Below, piece after piece: positions 1-7,074 of a stretch of DNA of 18,016 bases (within the stretch, counting starts at the first letter, position 1; each line of letters opens with the position of its first letter). Origin of the DNA: CAMQVM01 sp044433405. GTDB taxonomy: Bacteria; Bacteroidota; Bacteroidia; Bacteroidales; Rikenellaceae. The notes beneath the pieces are model-generated. The model searched no databases. It was not told the DNA's origin and was given only the letters and a program-made list of their open reading frames with translations. The position numbers were made by a program, and so were the translations under genes. The stretch lies in NCBI GenBank assembly GCA_044433405.1, contig JAWXTQ010000029.1:1-18016 (forward strand), written 5' to 3'.

Positions 1-1565
1 GTATTGCAAGGGGGCACGACGGAATGTTGTATTCATTACCATCGCGCGAAATCATTGCCGACTCAGTAGAGTATATGTGTAATGCTCATAAAGTTGATGC
101 AATGGTTTGTATCTCAAATTGCGATAAGGTTACTCCAGGTATGCTTATGGCATCTATGAGATTGAATATTCCAACCATCTTCGTATCGGGAGGCCCAATG
201 GAGGCAGGTAAAGTTGGCGATAGAAAGCTCGACTTAGTTGATGCAATGGTTATGGGTGCTGATGACACTATTAGCGATGAATATCTTCAACAGGTAGAGG
301 AGAACGCTTGCCCTACTTGTGGATCATGTTCTGGAATGTTTACCGCTAACTCTATGAACTCGCTTAATGAGGCTTTAGGTTTAGCCCTTGCAGGTAATGG
401 AACTTTGGTTGCAACTCACTCAAACCGTGCAGATTTGTTTGATGAGGCTGCAAAACTTATAGTTAAAAACACTATCGACTACTACGAGAATGGTGACGAC
501 TCACTCTTGCCTCGTTCGATAGCTACAAAAACTGTATTTACAAACGCTATGGCGCTAGATATTGCAATGGGCGGTTCAACAAATACGGTGCTTCATCTAC
601 TTGCTATTGCAGCTGAGGCAGGTGTAGATTTTACAATGAAAGATATAGATGCATTATCACGCAAAGTTGCAGTATTGTCTAAAGTTGCTCCATCTTCACA
701 CTATCACATGGAGGATATTCACAGAGCAGGGGGAATACTAGCAATCATGAATGAGCTTGCAAAAACTGGAGTTATAGATTGTTCAGTAAAGAGAGTTGAT
801 GGTCTAACTTTAGCCCAAGCAATCGAAAAATATGATATTTTATCAACATCTTGCAGCGAAAATGTATTAAATTTCTACAAGTCTGCTCCATGTGGTGAAA
901 AAAACCTTACTTTTGCATCCCAATCAACTTATTATGACGCTCTTGATATGGATCGAGTAGCAGGAGCAATAAGAAGTTTGGAGAATGCTTATTTGAAAGA
1001 TGGAGGTCTTGCGGTTCTTTACGGTAATATTGCCAAAAATGGAGCAATTGTAAAGACGGCAGGTGTTGATAGCTCAATACTTAAATTTGAAGGTGTGGCA
1101 CGAGTGTTCAACTCGCAAGATCAAGCATGTCACGGCATATTGAGCGGCAAGGTGGTTAGTGGCGATGTTATTATAATTCGTTACGAAGGACCTAAAGGCG
1201 GCCCAGGAATGCAAGAGATGTTGTATCCAACCTCATATCTTAAGAGTGTTAAGCTAGATAAAGAGTGTGCTTTGTTGACTGACGGACGTTTCTCAGGAGG
1301 AACATCTGGATTGTCAATAGGCCATGCATCTCCTGAGGCTGCGGCTGGCGGAGTAATAGCATTGGTTGAAGATGGAGATAAAATAGTTATTGATATCCCT
1401 AATAGAGAGATATCTTTAGAGGTTGACGATAAAGAACTTGAGAGAAGAGCTGCAAATTGCACTTACCAACCTGAAGGACGAGACAGGGTTGTAAGTAAAG
1501 CACTTAGAGCTTATGCTTCGATGGTGCTTTCGGCCGATAAGGGTGCAATTAGGGAAGTAAAGTAG
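1..1565 (+). CDS. ilvD: Dihydroxy-acid dehydratase, 5'-truncated by window edge
   Basis: Dehydrates 2,3-dihydroxy-3-methyl acids to 2-keto acids, the third common step of isoleucine and valine synthesis (cytoplasmic Fe-S enzyme). The frame is open from base 3 (I-A-R-G-H-D-G) into the ATG at 24. Because that stretch matches the conserved interior of the family, the ATG at 24 is an internal methionine; roughly the first 80-100 residues lie outside. Visible signatures are NCDKVTPGM (cluster Cys codon 120-122), CPTCGSCSGMFTANSMN (cluster Cys codon 327-329), DIAMGGSTNT, HMEDIHRAGG, the RYEGPKGGPGMQEM motif and GRFSGGTSGLSIGH, which holds the catalytic serine. The sequence follows the long E. coli-type IlvD closely throughout. 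The Cys that separates 2Fe-2S from 4Fe-4S types is outside the window, so cluster type is not seen. Three TAG codons stand in tandem at the end. ilvB begins 29 bp downstream, so co-transcription is likely. Confidence 0.97.
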   Translation, partial: IARGHDGMLYSLPSREIIADSVEYMCNAHKVDAMVCISNCDKVTPGMLMASMRLNIPTIFVSGGPMEAGKVGDRKLDLVDAMVMGADDTISDEYLQQVEENACPTCGSCSGMFTANSMNSLNEALGLALAGNGTLVATHSNRADLFDEAAKLIVKNTIDYYENGDDSLLPRSIATKTVFTNAMALDIAMGGSTNTVLHLLAIAAEAGVDFTMKDIDALSRKVAVLSKVAPSSHYHMEDIHRAGGILAIMNELAKTGVIDCSVKRVDGLTLAQAIEKYDILSTSCSENVLNFYKSAPCGEKNLTFASQSTYYDALDMDRVAGAIRSLENAYLKDGGLAVLYGNIAKNGAIVKTAGVDSSILKFEGVARVFNSQDQACHGILSGKVVSGDVIIIRYEGPKGGPGMQEMLYPTSYLKSVKLDKECALLTDGRFSGGTSGLSIGHASPEAAAGGVIALVEDGDKIVIDIPNREISLEVDDKELERRAANCTYQPEGRDRVVSKALRAYASMVLSADKGAIREVK

Positions 1566-1594
1566 TAGTAGAGTAGAAAATAATTGAAGAATAT

Positions 1595-3298
1595 ATGTTT
1601 AGAGCAAATAATATAACAGGTGCTGAAGCGGTATTGCACTCTCTAGTTGCAGAGGGTATAGATTGTGTATTCGGTTATCCAGGCGGAACTATAATTCCGA
1701 TATATGATAAGCTATATGGTTTTACAGATAGGCTGCATCACATATTAACACGCCATGAGCAGGGAGCTGTTCATGCAGCGCAAGGGTATTCGCGCGCTAC
1801 TGGTAAAGTTGGTGTCTGTATGGCAACTTCTGGTCCTGGAGCAACAAACTTTATTACTGGTATTGCAGATGCTATGGTTGATTCAACACCAATAGTTTGT
1901 ATTACTGCGCAAGTTGCATCTACTGCGCTCGGAAGCGACGCTTTTCAAGAGGCAGATATGATTAGTATGACAATGCCTATATCAAAATGGAACTACCAAG
2001 TTACTGACGCTTCGGAGATTGCAGGTGCGCTTTCAAAAGCGTTCTATATTGCACAAAGTGGCCGTCCAGGACCTGTAGTTTTGGAGATTACTAAAGATGC
2101 ACAAACTCAAATGCTCGAAGAGTACCACTATAGCAACTGTTGTTCTTTGCGCTCATATAATCCTACACCAAAGATAGATATCTCTAAAGTGGAGCAGGCT
2201 GCGGAGCTTATAAATAGCTCAAAATCGCCACTATTCATAATAGGGCAAGGGGTTTCAATCTCAAACGCTTCTAGTGAGATGCTAAGTGTTATTGAGAAGT
2301 GTGGAGCACCAGTAGCCTCAACAATAATGGGACTATCTGTAATACCTACCAGTCACCCTCAATATATCGGCATGGTTGGAATGCACGGTTCGGTTGCAGC
2401 AAATGCCATGACACAAAAAAGCGATTTGATTATTGCTGTGGGAATGAGATTTAGTGATAGAGTTACTGGCGATGTTAAACGCTATGCTCCGAATGCTAAA
2501 ATCATACATATCGACATTGATGCCGTAGAGATAGGTAAAGTAGTGAAGTGTTTCTTAGGTATTCTGGGTGATGTTAAAGAGGTTGCAACTGTTATAGAGC
2601 CACTTATTGAGGCCAAATCACATGACGAGTGGTTGTCTGAGGCTCAAAAACACTACAAAAAAGAGTTTGACCTTGTGGTTAAGCGAACAGTACACGATAA
2701 TGATGGTAGCATCAAAATGGGACGTGCAATTGACACCATTACCCAAGCAGGAGCTGGTGATATTGTGGTTGTTACCGATGTAGGTCAGCAACAAATCTAC
2801 GCAGCACGCTACTCAAAATTCAATTCTCCACGTAGCTTTATAACCTCTGGGGGGTTAGGTACAATGGGTTATGGTTTGCCAGCAGCAATGGGAGCAAAGC
2901 TAGGTGTTGAAAACAAACAAGTTGTAGCAATACTAGGTGATGGTGGTTTTCAAATGACTATGCAGGAGCTAGGCACTATAGCACAAAACAGTATTGATGT
3001 TAAGGTTGTGATTTTGAATAATAGTTATCTGGGAATGGTGCGCCAATGGCAGCAACTGTTTTTTGATAAACGTTACTCGTTTACAGAGCTTCAAAATCCT
3101 GATTTTACAATTATTGCGTCGGCATATGGCATAAAATCGACCAAAGTAACCACTGTTGAAAAACTCGAAGAGGCAGTTAACGAGATGCTAGCTCACAAAG
3201 GAGCATATTTGCTAGAGGTAATTGTCGATAGAGAGGAGAATGTATTTCCGATGGTTCCAGCAGGCGAATCAATATCATCTCAAATTTGTAACGAATAA
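1595..3298 (+). CDS. ilvB: Acetolactate synthase large (catalytic) subunit
   Basis: ThDP-dependent enzyme that condenses two pyruvates to 2-acetolactate, or pyruvate plus 2-oxobutanoate to 2-aceto-2-hydroxybutanoate: the first common step of valine/leucine and isoleucine synthesis. At 567 residues it is full length for the family. Three domains are seen: the N-terminal PYR domain with the ThDP-activating glutamate E55 in RHEQGAVHAAQGYSR, a central FAD-binding-like domain (about 195-330), and the C-terminal PP domain with the ThDP/Mg motif G448-D-G to N475-N476. The following YLGMVRQWQQLFF stretch is typical of acetohydroxyacid synthases and separates it from pyruvate oxidases or glyoxylate carboligase. 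The ATG at 1595 gives the standard N-terminus (NITGAEAVLHSL). The end carries several in-frame stops (TAA TAG AGC TAA TAA). The regulatory subunit gene starts 13 bp later. Confidence 0.97.
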   Translation: MFRANNITGAEAVLHSLVAEGIDCVFGYPGGTIIPIYDKLYGFTDRLHHILTRHEQGAVHAAQGYSRATGKVGVCMATSGPGATNFITGIADAMVDSTPIVCITAQVASTALGSDAFQEADMISMTMPISKWNYQVTDASEIAGALSKAFYIAQSGRPGPVVLEITKDAQTQMLEEYHYSNCCSLRSYNPTPKIDISKVEQAAELINSSKSPLFIIGQGVSISNASSEMLSVIEKCGAPVASTIMGLSVIPTSHPQYIGMVGMHGSVAANAMTQKSDLIIAVGMRFSDRVTGDVKRYAPNAKIIHIDIDAVEIGKVVKCFLGILGDVKEVATVIEPLIEAKSHDEWLSEAQKHYKKEFDLVVKRTVHDNDGSIKMGRAIDTITQAGAGDIVVVTDVGQQQIYAARYSKFNSPRSFITSGGLGTMGYGLPAAMGAKLGVENKQVVAILGDGGFQMTMQELGTIAQNSIDVKVVILNNSYLGMVRQWQQLFFDKRYSFTELQNPDFTIIASAYGIKSTKVTTVEKLEEAVNEMLAHKGAYLLEVIVDREENVFPMVPAGESISSQICNE

Positions 3299-3311
3299 TA
3301 GAGCTAATAAA

Positions 3312-3812
3312 ATGGATAAAAAAGAGTATATAGTTACAGCCTTTACTGAAAATCAGGTTGGTGTGCTTAACCGCATCACAGCAACCTACCTGCGACGAAA
3401 AATCAATATTGAGAGTTTGCGCGTAGCAGAGTCATCTATAAAAGGAATCAGTATGTTTGTCATCACTGCAATAACCTCGCATGACACTATCGAGAAGGTG
3501 GTGAAACACATAGCTAAGATTGTAGAGGTGTTAGATGTTAAATATTACACCTCGGCAGAGTTGATTACTCAAGAGGTTGCTCTCTACAAAATATCAAAAG
3601 GGGTGTTTGAGAATGAGTCTGCAAACGAGCTAATCACCCGCAATCAAAGTGCAAGGGTTATTGAGTTTGGTAGTGACTATGTGGTAGTTGAGCAGACTGG
3701 TAGTCGTGATGATATTGAGAAGTTCAAGCAAACTCTGCAAGATAAAAACTTGCTTTTGCAATACTCTAGTTCAGGTAGCGTTATTATACATAGAGAAAAC
3801 ATTAAATTTTAA
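3312..3812 (+). CDS. ilvN: Acetolactate synthase small (regulatory) subunit
   Basis: Regulatory partner of IlvB; it raises catalytic activity and normally confers feedback inhibition by valine. The product is 166 residues, close to E. coli IlvH (163). The N-terminal ACT domain (about 5-80) reads FTENQVGVLNRITATYLRRKINIESL in two adjoining parts. N14, G17 and N32 correspond to residues of IlvH involved in valine binding, so feedback sensitivity is predicted. The C-terminal half (about 85-166) matches the second, effector domain. An in-frame extension back to an ATG at 3222 exists, but it overlaps the ilvB coding end and adds 30 unrelated residues. The ATG at 3312, just after ilvB, gives the family N-terminus and is chosen. 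Gaps are 13 bp to ilvB and 28 bp to ilvC. The alternative symbol ilvH is equally valid. Confidence 0.93.
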   Translation: MDKKEYIVTAFTENQVGVLNRITATYLRRKINIESLRVAESSIKGISMFVITAITSHDTIEKVVKHIAKIVEVLDVKYYTSAELITQEVALYKISKGVFENESANELITRNQSARVIEFGSDYVVVEQTGSRDDIEKFKQTLQDKNLLLQYSSSGSVIIHRENIKF

Positions 3813-3840
3813 AAACAAAATACAAATTATTTATATTAAA

Positions 3841-4890
3841 ATGGCACAATTAAATTTTGGTGGAACAGTAGAAAATGTTGTTACACGTGCGGAATTTCCG
3901 CTTTCTAAAGCATTAGAAACTTTAAAAGACGAAACTATTGCGATTATTGGTTATGGTGTACAAGGCCCAGGTCAAGCACTTAACCTTAAAGACAATGGCT
4001 TCAATGTAATTATTGGTCAACGTAAAGATTCAAAAACATGGGATAAAGCAATCCAAGATGGTTGGGTAGCTGGTGAAACTCTATTTGAAATCGAAGAGGC
4101 TTGCGAAAAAGCAACTATCATTCAATATCTTCTTTCAGATGCAGGACAGATAACTGTTTGGCCTACAATCCAAAAACACTTAACTCCTGGAAAAGCATTA
4201 TACTTTTCACACGGATTTGGCGTAACATACAAAGAGCGCACAGGAATTATTCCTCCAGCTGATGTTGACGTAATATTAGTCGCTCCTAAAGGTTCAGGTA
4301 CTTCACTTCGTCGTCTATTCTTAGAGGGCAAAGGTCTTAACTCTAGCTACGCAATTCACCAAGATGCAACAGGTAGAGCTTACGATAGAGTTATCGCTTT
4401 AGGTATTGGCGTTGGTTCAGGTTATCTATTCGAAACTAACTTCAAGCGTGAGGTTTACTCTGACTTAACTGGTGAGAGAGGTACTTTAATGGGTGCAATC
4501 CAAGGTATTTTTGCTGCTCAGTATCAAGTTCTTCGTGACAATGGTCACACTCCATCAGAGGCTTTCAATGAGACAGTTGAAGAGTTAACTCAAAGTTTGA
4601 TGCCTCTAGTTGCAGAGAACGGTATGGATTGGATGTATGCTAACTGTTCAACTACTGCACAACGTGGTGCATTAGATTGGTGGAAAAAATTTAGAGATGC
4701 AACAGCTCCAGTGTTCCAAGAACTTTACTCAGAGGTTGCTTGTGGTAACGAAGCTCAACGCTCTATTGATTCTAATAGTCAAGACGATTACCGTGTTAAG
4801 CTAGAAGCTGAATTAACAGAACTTCGCGAAAGCGAAATGTGGAGAGCTGGTGAGACTGTTCGTAGTCTTCGTCCAGAGAGAAACAAATAA
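3841..4890 (+). CDS. ilvC: Ketol-acid reductoisomerase, class I
   Basis: Isomerises and reduces acetolactate or acetohydroxybutyrate to the 2,3-dihydroxy acids, using Mg2+ and NAD(P)H, between IlvBN and IlvD. The product is 349 residues, the short class I length. An N-terminal Rossmann domain carries G37-Y-G-V-Q-G and a loop R61-K-D-S64 that suggests NADPH preference (inference). H124 lies in SHGFG. The all-alpha knotted domain has metal ligands D208 and E212 in DLTGERG, followed by MDWMYANCSTTAQRGALDWW and a C-terminal MWRAGETVRSLRPERN. An open frame runs back to 3688 inside ilvN, but it only reads ilvN out of frame. The ATG at 3841 gives the normal N-terminus (MAQLNFGGT). The leader is A/T-rich (ACAAATTATTTATATTAAA) with no Shine-Dalgarno, as usual in Bacteroidota. 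By eye it uses CGT and GGT codons more than its neighbours, which would fit strong expression. It is the last gene before a terminator. Confidence 0.97.
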   Translation: MAQLNFGGTVENVVTRAEFPLSKALETLKDETIAIIGYGVQGPGQALNLKDNGFNVIIGQRKDSKTWDKAIQDGWVAGETLFEIEEACEKATIIQYLLSDAGQITVWPTIQKHLTPGKALYFSHGFGVTYKERTGIIPPADVDVILVAPKGSGTSLRRLFLEGKGLNSSYAIHQDATGRAYDRVIALGIGVGSGYLFETNFKREVYSDLTGERGTLMGAIQGIFAAQYQVLRDNGHTPSEAFNETVEELTQSLMPLVAENGMDWMYANCSTTAQRGALDWWKKFRDATAPVFQELYSEVACGNEAQRSIDSNSQDDYRVKLEAELTELRESEMWRAGETVRSLRPERNK

Positions 4891-4915
4891 TCCCACAAAG
4901 ATTAACTAAAGAGCT

Positions 4916-4961
4916 GAATATAGGCTATCTCCAAAGAGGGATAGCCTATATTCAATCTTTT
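4916..4961 (+). terminator. Rho-independent terminator after ilvC
   Basis: A perfect 14-bp inverted repeat (GAATATAGGCTATC at 4916-4929 and GATAGCCTATATTC at 4940-4953), extendable by a T-G wobble and a C-G pair, encloses a short loop. It is followed by AATCTTTTATATT. It lies 25 bp after the ilvC stop codon and 45 bp before ilvA. It should end the ilvDBNC transcript and separate it from ilvA. Confidence 0.8.
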
Positions 4962-4981
4962 ATATTCACTATTTGAATATA
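4961..4981. repeat. Short AT-rich inverted repeat upstream of ilvA
   Basis: TATATTCA (4961-4968) and TGAATATA (4974-4981) form a perfect 8-bp dyad around a 5-base centre, 17 bp before the ilvA start. It partly reuses the GAATATA motif of the preceding terminator stem. It could be a weak secondary hairpin or an operator-like dyad. AT-rich dyads arise easily by chance in this base composition, so function is unproven. Confidence 0.35.
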
Positions 4982-4998
4982 TTATTTATTAACCTTAG

Positions 4999-6261
4999 AT
5001 GATTTTACCCATGGCCTATTTTCCAAAACTACAAGATGTAGCTGCGGCCAAGCACATCTTAAACGAAGTAATCAACGATACACCTCTAATCGAAAACATA
5101 TATCTATCGGAGCGTTACCACGCTAATATTATGTTAAAAAGAGAGGATTTACAGGTAGTACGCTCCTACAAAATCAGGGGTGCGTACAACAAGATTCGTT
5201 CGTTAACGCCTGAGCAACACCAAAAGGGTGTAGTTTGCGCAAGCGCAGGGAATCATGCTCAAGGTTTTGCCTATTCTTGTCAGAAATTGGGTATTAAAGG
5301 TGTGGTTTATATGCCAACAACTACCCCAAAACAGAAAATAGAGCAGGTAAGAATGTTTGGACGCGAGAATGTTGAGATTGTGCTTGTAGGGGATACTTTT
5401 GATGCCTCTTCAGATGAAGCTCTCAAATTTTGCAAGGAGAATGGAATGTGTTTTATACACCCATTTGACGATCCAAAAACTATCGAAGGTCAAGCTACAA
5501 TAGGTGCAGAGCTTTTGCAACAGAGCATGCACCATATTGATTATATATTTGTGCCTATAGGTGGCGGTGGATTAGCTGCTGGTCTTAGTGCATACATTTC
5601 TCAAATTTCACCTGACACCAAAATCATCGGAGTTGAGCCTCTGGGTGCTGCCTCAATGAAAGCATCGCTCGATAAGGGAGAGCTCGTTAAGCTTGATGAA
5701 ATTGATAAATTTGTAGATGGTGCTGCGGTAAAACAGGTAGGTAGTTACACCTACGAAATTTGTAAGAAAACATTAAACAAAGTTATCCCTATTGATGAGG
5801 GTAAAGTGTGTACAACTATTTTAGAGCTTTATAACAAAAGCGCAATAGTTTGTGAGCCAGCAGGTGCGCTATCAATGGCTGCACTCGACAGTTATGCTGA
5901 TGAAATCAAGGGTAAAAACGTAGTGTGTGTTGTTAGTGGAAGCAATAATGATATCACTCGTACAGAGGAGATTCGCGAACGTTCGCTACTATTTGAGGGG
6001 TTGAAACACTACTTTATTATTCGCTTCCCACAACGCTCAGGAGCACTGCTTAGCTTTGTTCAACAAGTGTTGGGAGAGAATGACGACATCACTCACTTCT
6101 CATACTCTAAAAAGACAAATAAAGAGCAAGGCCCAGCATTGATAGGCATTGAGCTTCAAAACAGAGAAGATTTTGAACCATTAATTAAACGTATGGAGCA
6201 ATATGGCTTTATTTATGACTACATAAATGATAGCCCTAATCTGTTTCAATTTTTAATATAG
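4999..6261 (+). CDS. ilvA: Threonine dehydratase (threonine ammonia-lyase), biosynthetic type
   Basis: PLP enzyme that deaminates threonine to 2-oxobutanoate, the committed step to isoleucine. The product of 420 residues resembles the short (B. subtilis-like) IlvA with one ACT-like regulatory domain, not the 514-residue E. coli form with two. The catalytic lysine is K58 in RSYKIRGAYNK. CASAGNHAQGFAYSC is the substrate/cofactor loop, and the glycine-rich phosphate cup is G188-GGG-L192. CEPAGALSMAAL and VVSGSNND close the PLP domain. Residues about 335-420 (YFIIRFPQRSGALLSF onward) form the C-terminal threonine-dehydratase regulatory domain, so isoleucine feedback control is likely. Two ATGs compete: 4999 and 5011 (MAYFPKL). 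Neither has a clear ribosome site. The gene lies behind the ilvC terminator, so it probably has its own promoter. comF follows after 27 bp. Confidence 0.95.
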   Translation: MILPMAYFPKLQDVAAAKHILNEVINDTPLIENIYLSERYHANIMLKREDLQVVRSYKIRGAYNKIRSLTPEQHQKGVVCASAGNHAQGFAYSCQKLGIKGVVYMPTTTPKQKIEQVRMFGRENVEIVLVGDTFDASSDEALKFCKENGMCFIHPFDDPKTIEGQATIGAELLQQSMHHIDYIFVPIGGGGLAAGLSAYISQISPDTKIIGVEPLGAASMKASLDKGELVKLDEIDKFVDGAAVKQVGSYTYEICKKTLNKVIPIDEGKVCTTILELYNKSAIVCEPAGALSMAALDSYADEIKGKNVVCVVSGSNNDITRTEEIRERSLLFEGLKHYFIIRFPQRSGALLSFVQQVLGENDDITHFSYSKKTNKEQGPALIGIELQNREDFEPLIKRMEQYGFIYDYINDSPNLFQFLI

Positions 6262-6288
6262 AGGTTTATTGTTAATAGCTGCATAATT

Positions 6289-6996
6289 ATGTTGAGGCAA
6301 ATCCTTAAATCGTTAATAGAGCTAGTCGTTGCGCCTACATGTCCTAGTTGTGGTAGGCCACTATCTGAGAAAGAGGGTGCGATTTGCGTAGATTGCAGGT
6401 TTGATTTGCCCTATACCTATGACTCTTGTAAGAGAGATAATTATGCATTTTTGATGTTAGACTCCTTTCACCCTGTGGTGTGGGCGGGTTCGTATTGTTA
6501 TTATAAAGGCAAAGATGGGTTTACAAAGCTCATCTTTGCTATTAAGTATAGAGGACAGAAACACATCGCAAGCCATCTGGGTAGAGCTTTTGCAACAGAA
6601 TTGGTTGAGAAAGGTTCGCTGCCTGAGGATGTAGATGTTGTGATACCTGTTCCTTTGCATAAATTTAGATACTACTGGCGTGGGTACAATCAGAGCGATT
6701 ATATTGCAAAAGCTATGGCCGAGGTGCTAGGGTGTGATTGTGAGCTGGAATGTGTAAAACGTATCGTAAATACCAAAAGCCAAACTAGCCTAGAGAGCAG
6801 AAAAGAGAGGATTTTCAATACTGATGGCATCTTTAGAGTGATAGATGGCTCAAAACTTGATAACAGACACATATTAATTGTTGATGATGTTCTCACGACG
6901 GGCTCTACGATAAAATCTTTAATAGCTTTAATAATAGATAGTTGTGAGGGGTGCAGGATAAGTGTTGCTACACTTGCACGAACAGAAAAACATTAA
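6289..6996 (+). CDS. comF: ComF family amidophosphoribosyltransferase-like protein
   Basis: The 235-residue product has the ComF/GntX architecture: an N-terminal zinc ribbon (C18, C21, C33, C36 in CPSCG and CVDC) followed by a type I phosphoribosyltransferase fold. IPVPLHKFRYYWRGYNQSD is the family hallmark, and the PRPP-binding loop is V198-DDVLTTGST207. SQTSLESRKER between them is also typical. ComF is needed for DNA uptake in naturally transformable bacteria, but homologues are widespread in bacteria not known to be competent, and the true reaction is not firmly known. No other competence gene is in the window. It follows ilvA after 27 bp on the same strand with no visible terminator between, so co-transcription with ilvA is plausible. 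Family assignment is sure; biological role is not. Confidence 0.9.
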   Translation: MLRQILKSLIELVVAPTCPSCGRPLSEKEGAICVDCRFDLPYTYDSCKRDNYAFLMLDSFHPVVWAGSYCYYKGKDGFTKLIFAIKYRGQKHIASHLGRAFATELVEKGSLPEDVDVVIPVPLHKFRYYWRGYNQSDYIAKAMAEVLGCDCELECVKRIVNTKSQTSLESRKERIFNTDGIFRVIDGSKLDNRHILIVDDVLTTGSTIKSLIALIIDSCEGCRISVATLARTEKH

Positions 6997-7038
6997 TTAT
7001 GGTTAAATATTAATATATTTTTATTATCTTTAACCCAG

Positions 7039-7046
7039 TAATTTTG
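7039..7046 (+). promoter_or_regulatory. Bacteroidota-type -7 promoter element before the GH3 gene
   Basis: TAATTTTG matches the Bacteroidota sigma-factor -7 consensus TAnnTTTG exactly and lies 28 bp before the ATG at 7075. A start site about 7 bases on would leave a 5' leader of around 20 bases. No convincing -33 TTTG is seen about 20 bases upstream, only T-rich sequence. It would make the four-gene run 7075-11809 an independent operon. Confidence 0.45.
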
Positions 7047-7074
7047 TTCTAGTAAAACAAAAACAACATATTTT

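Noticed and set aside
3222..3311. N-terminal extension of ilvN reading through the end of ilvB
   Set aside because: It adds 30 residues unrelated to the family and overlaps ilvB coding sequence in another frame; the ATG at 3312 gives the normal ACT-domain N-terminus.
3688..3840. N-terminal extension of ilvC overlapping ilvN
   Set aside because: It only reads ilvN out of frame; MAQLNFGGT from 3841 is the expected KARI start.
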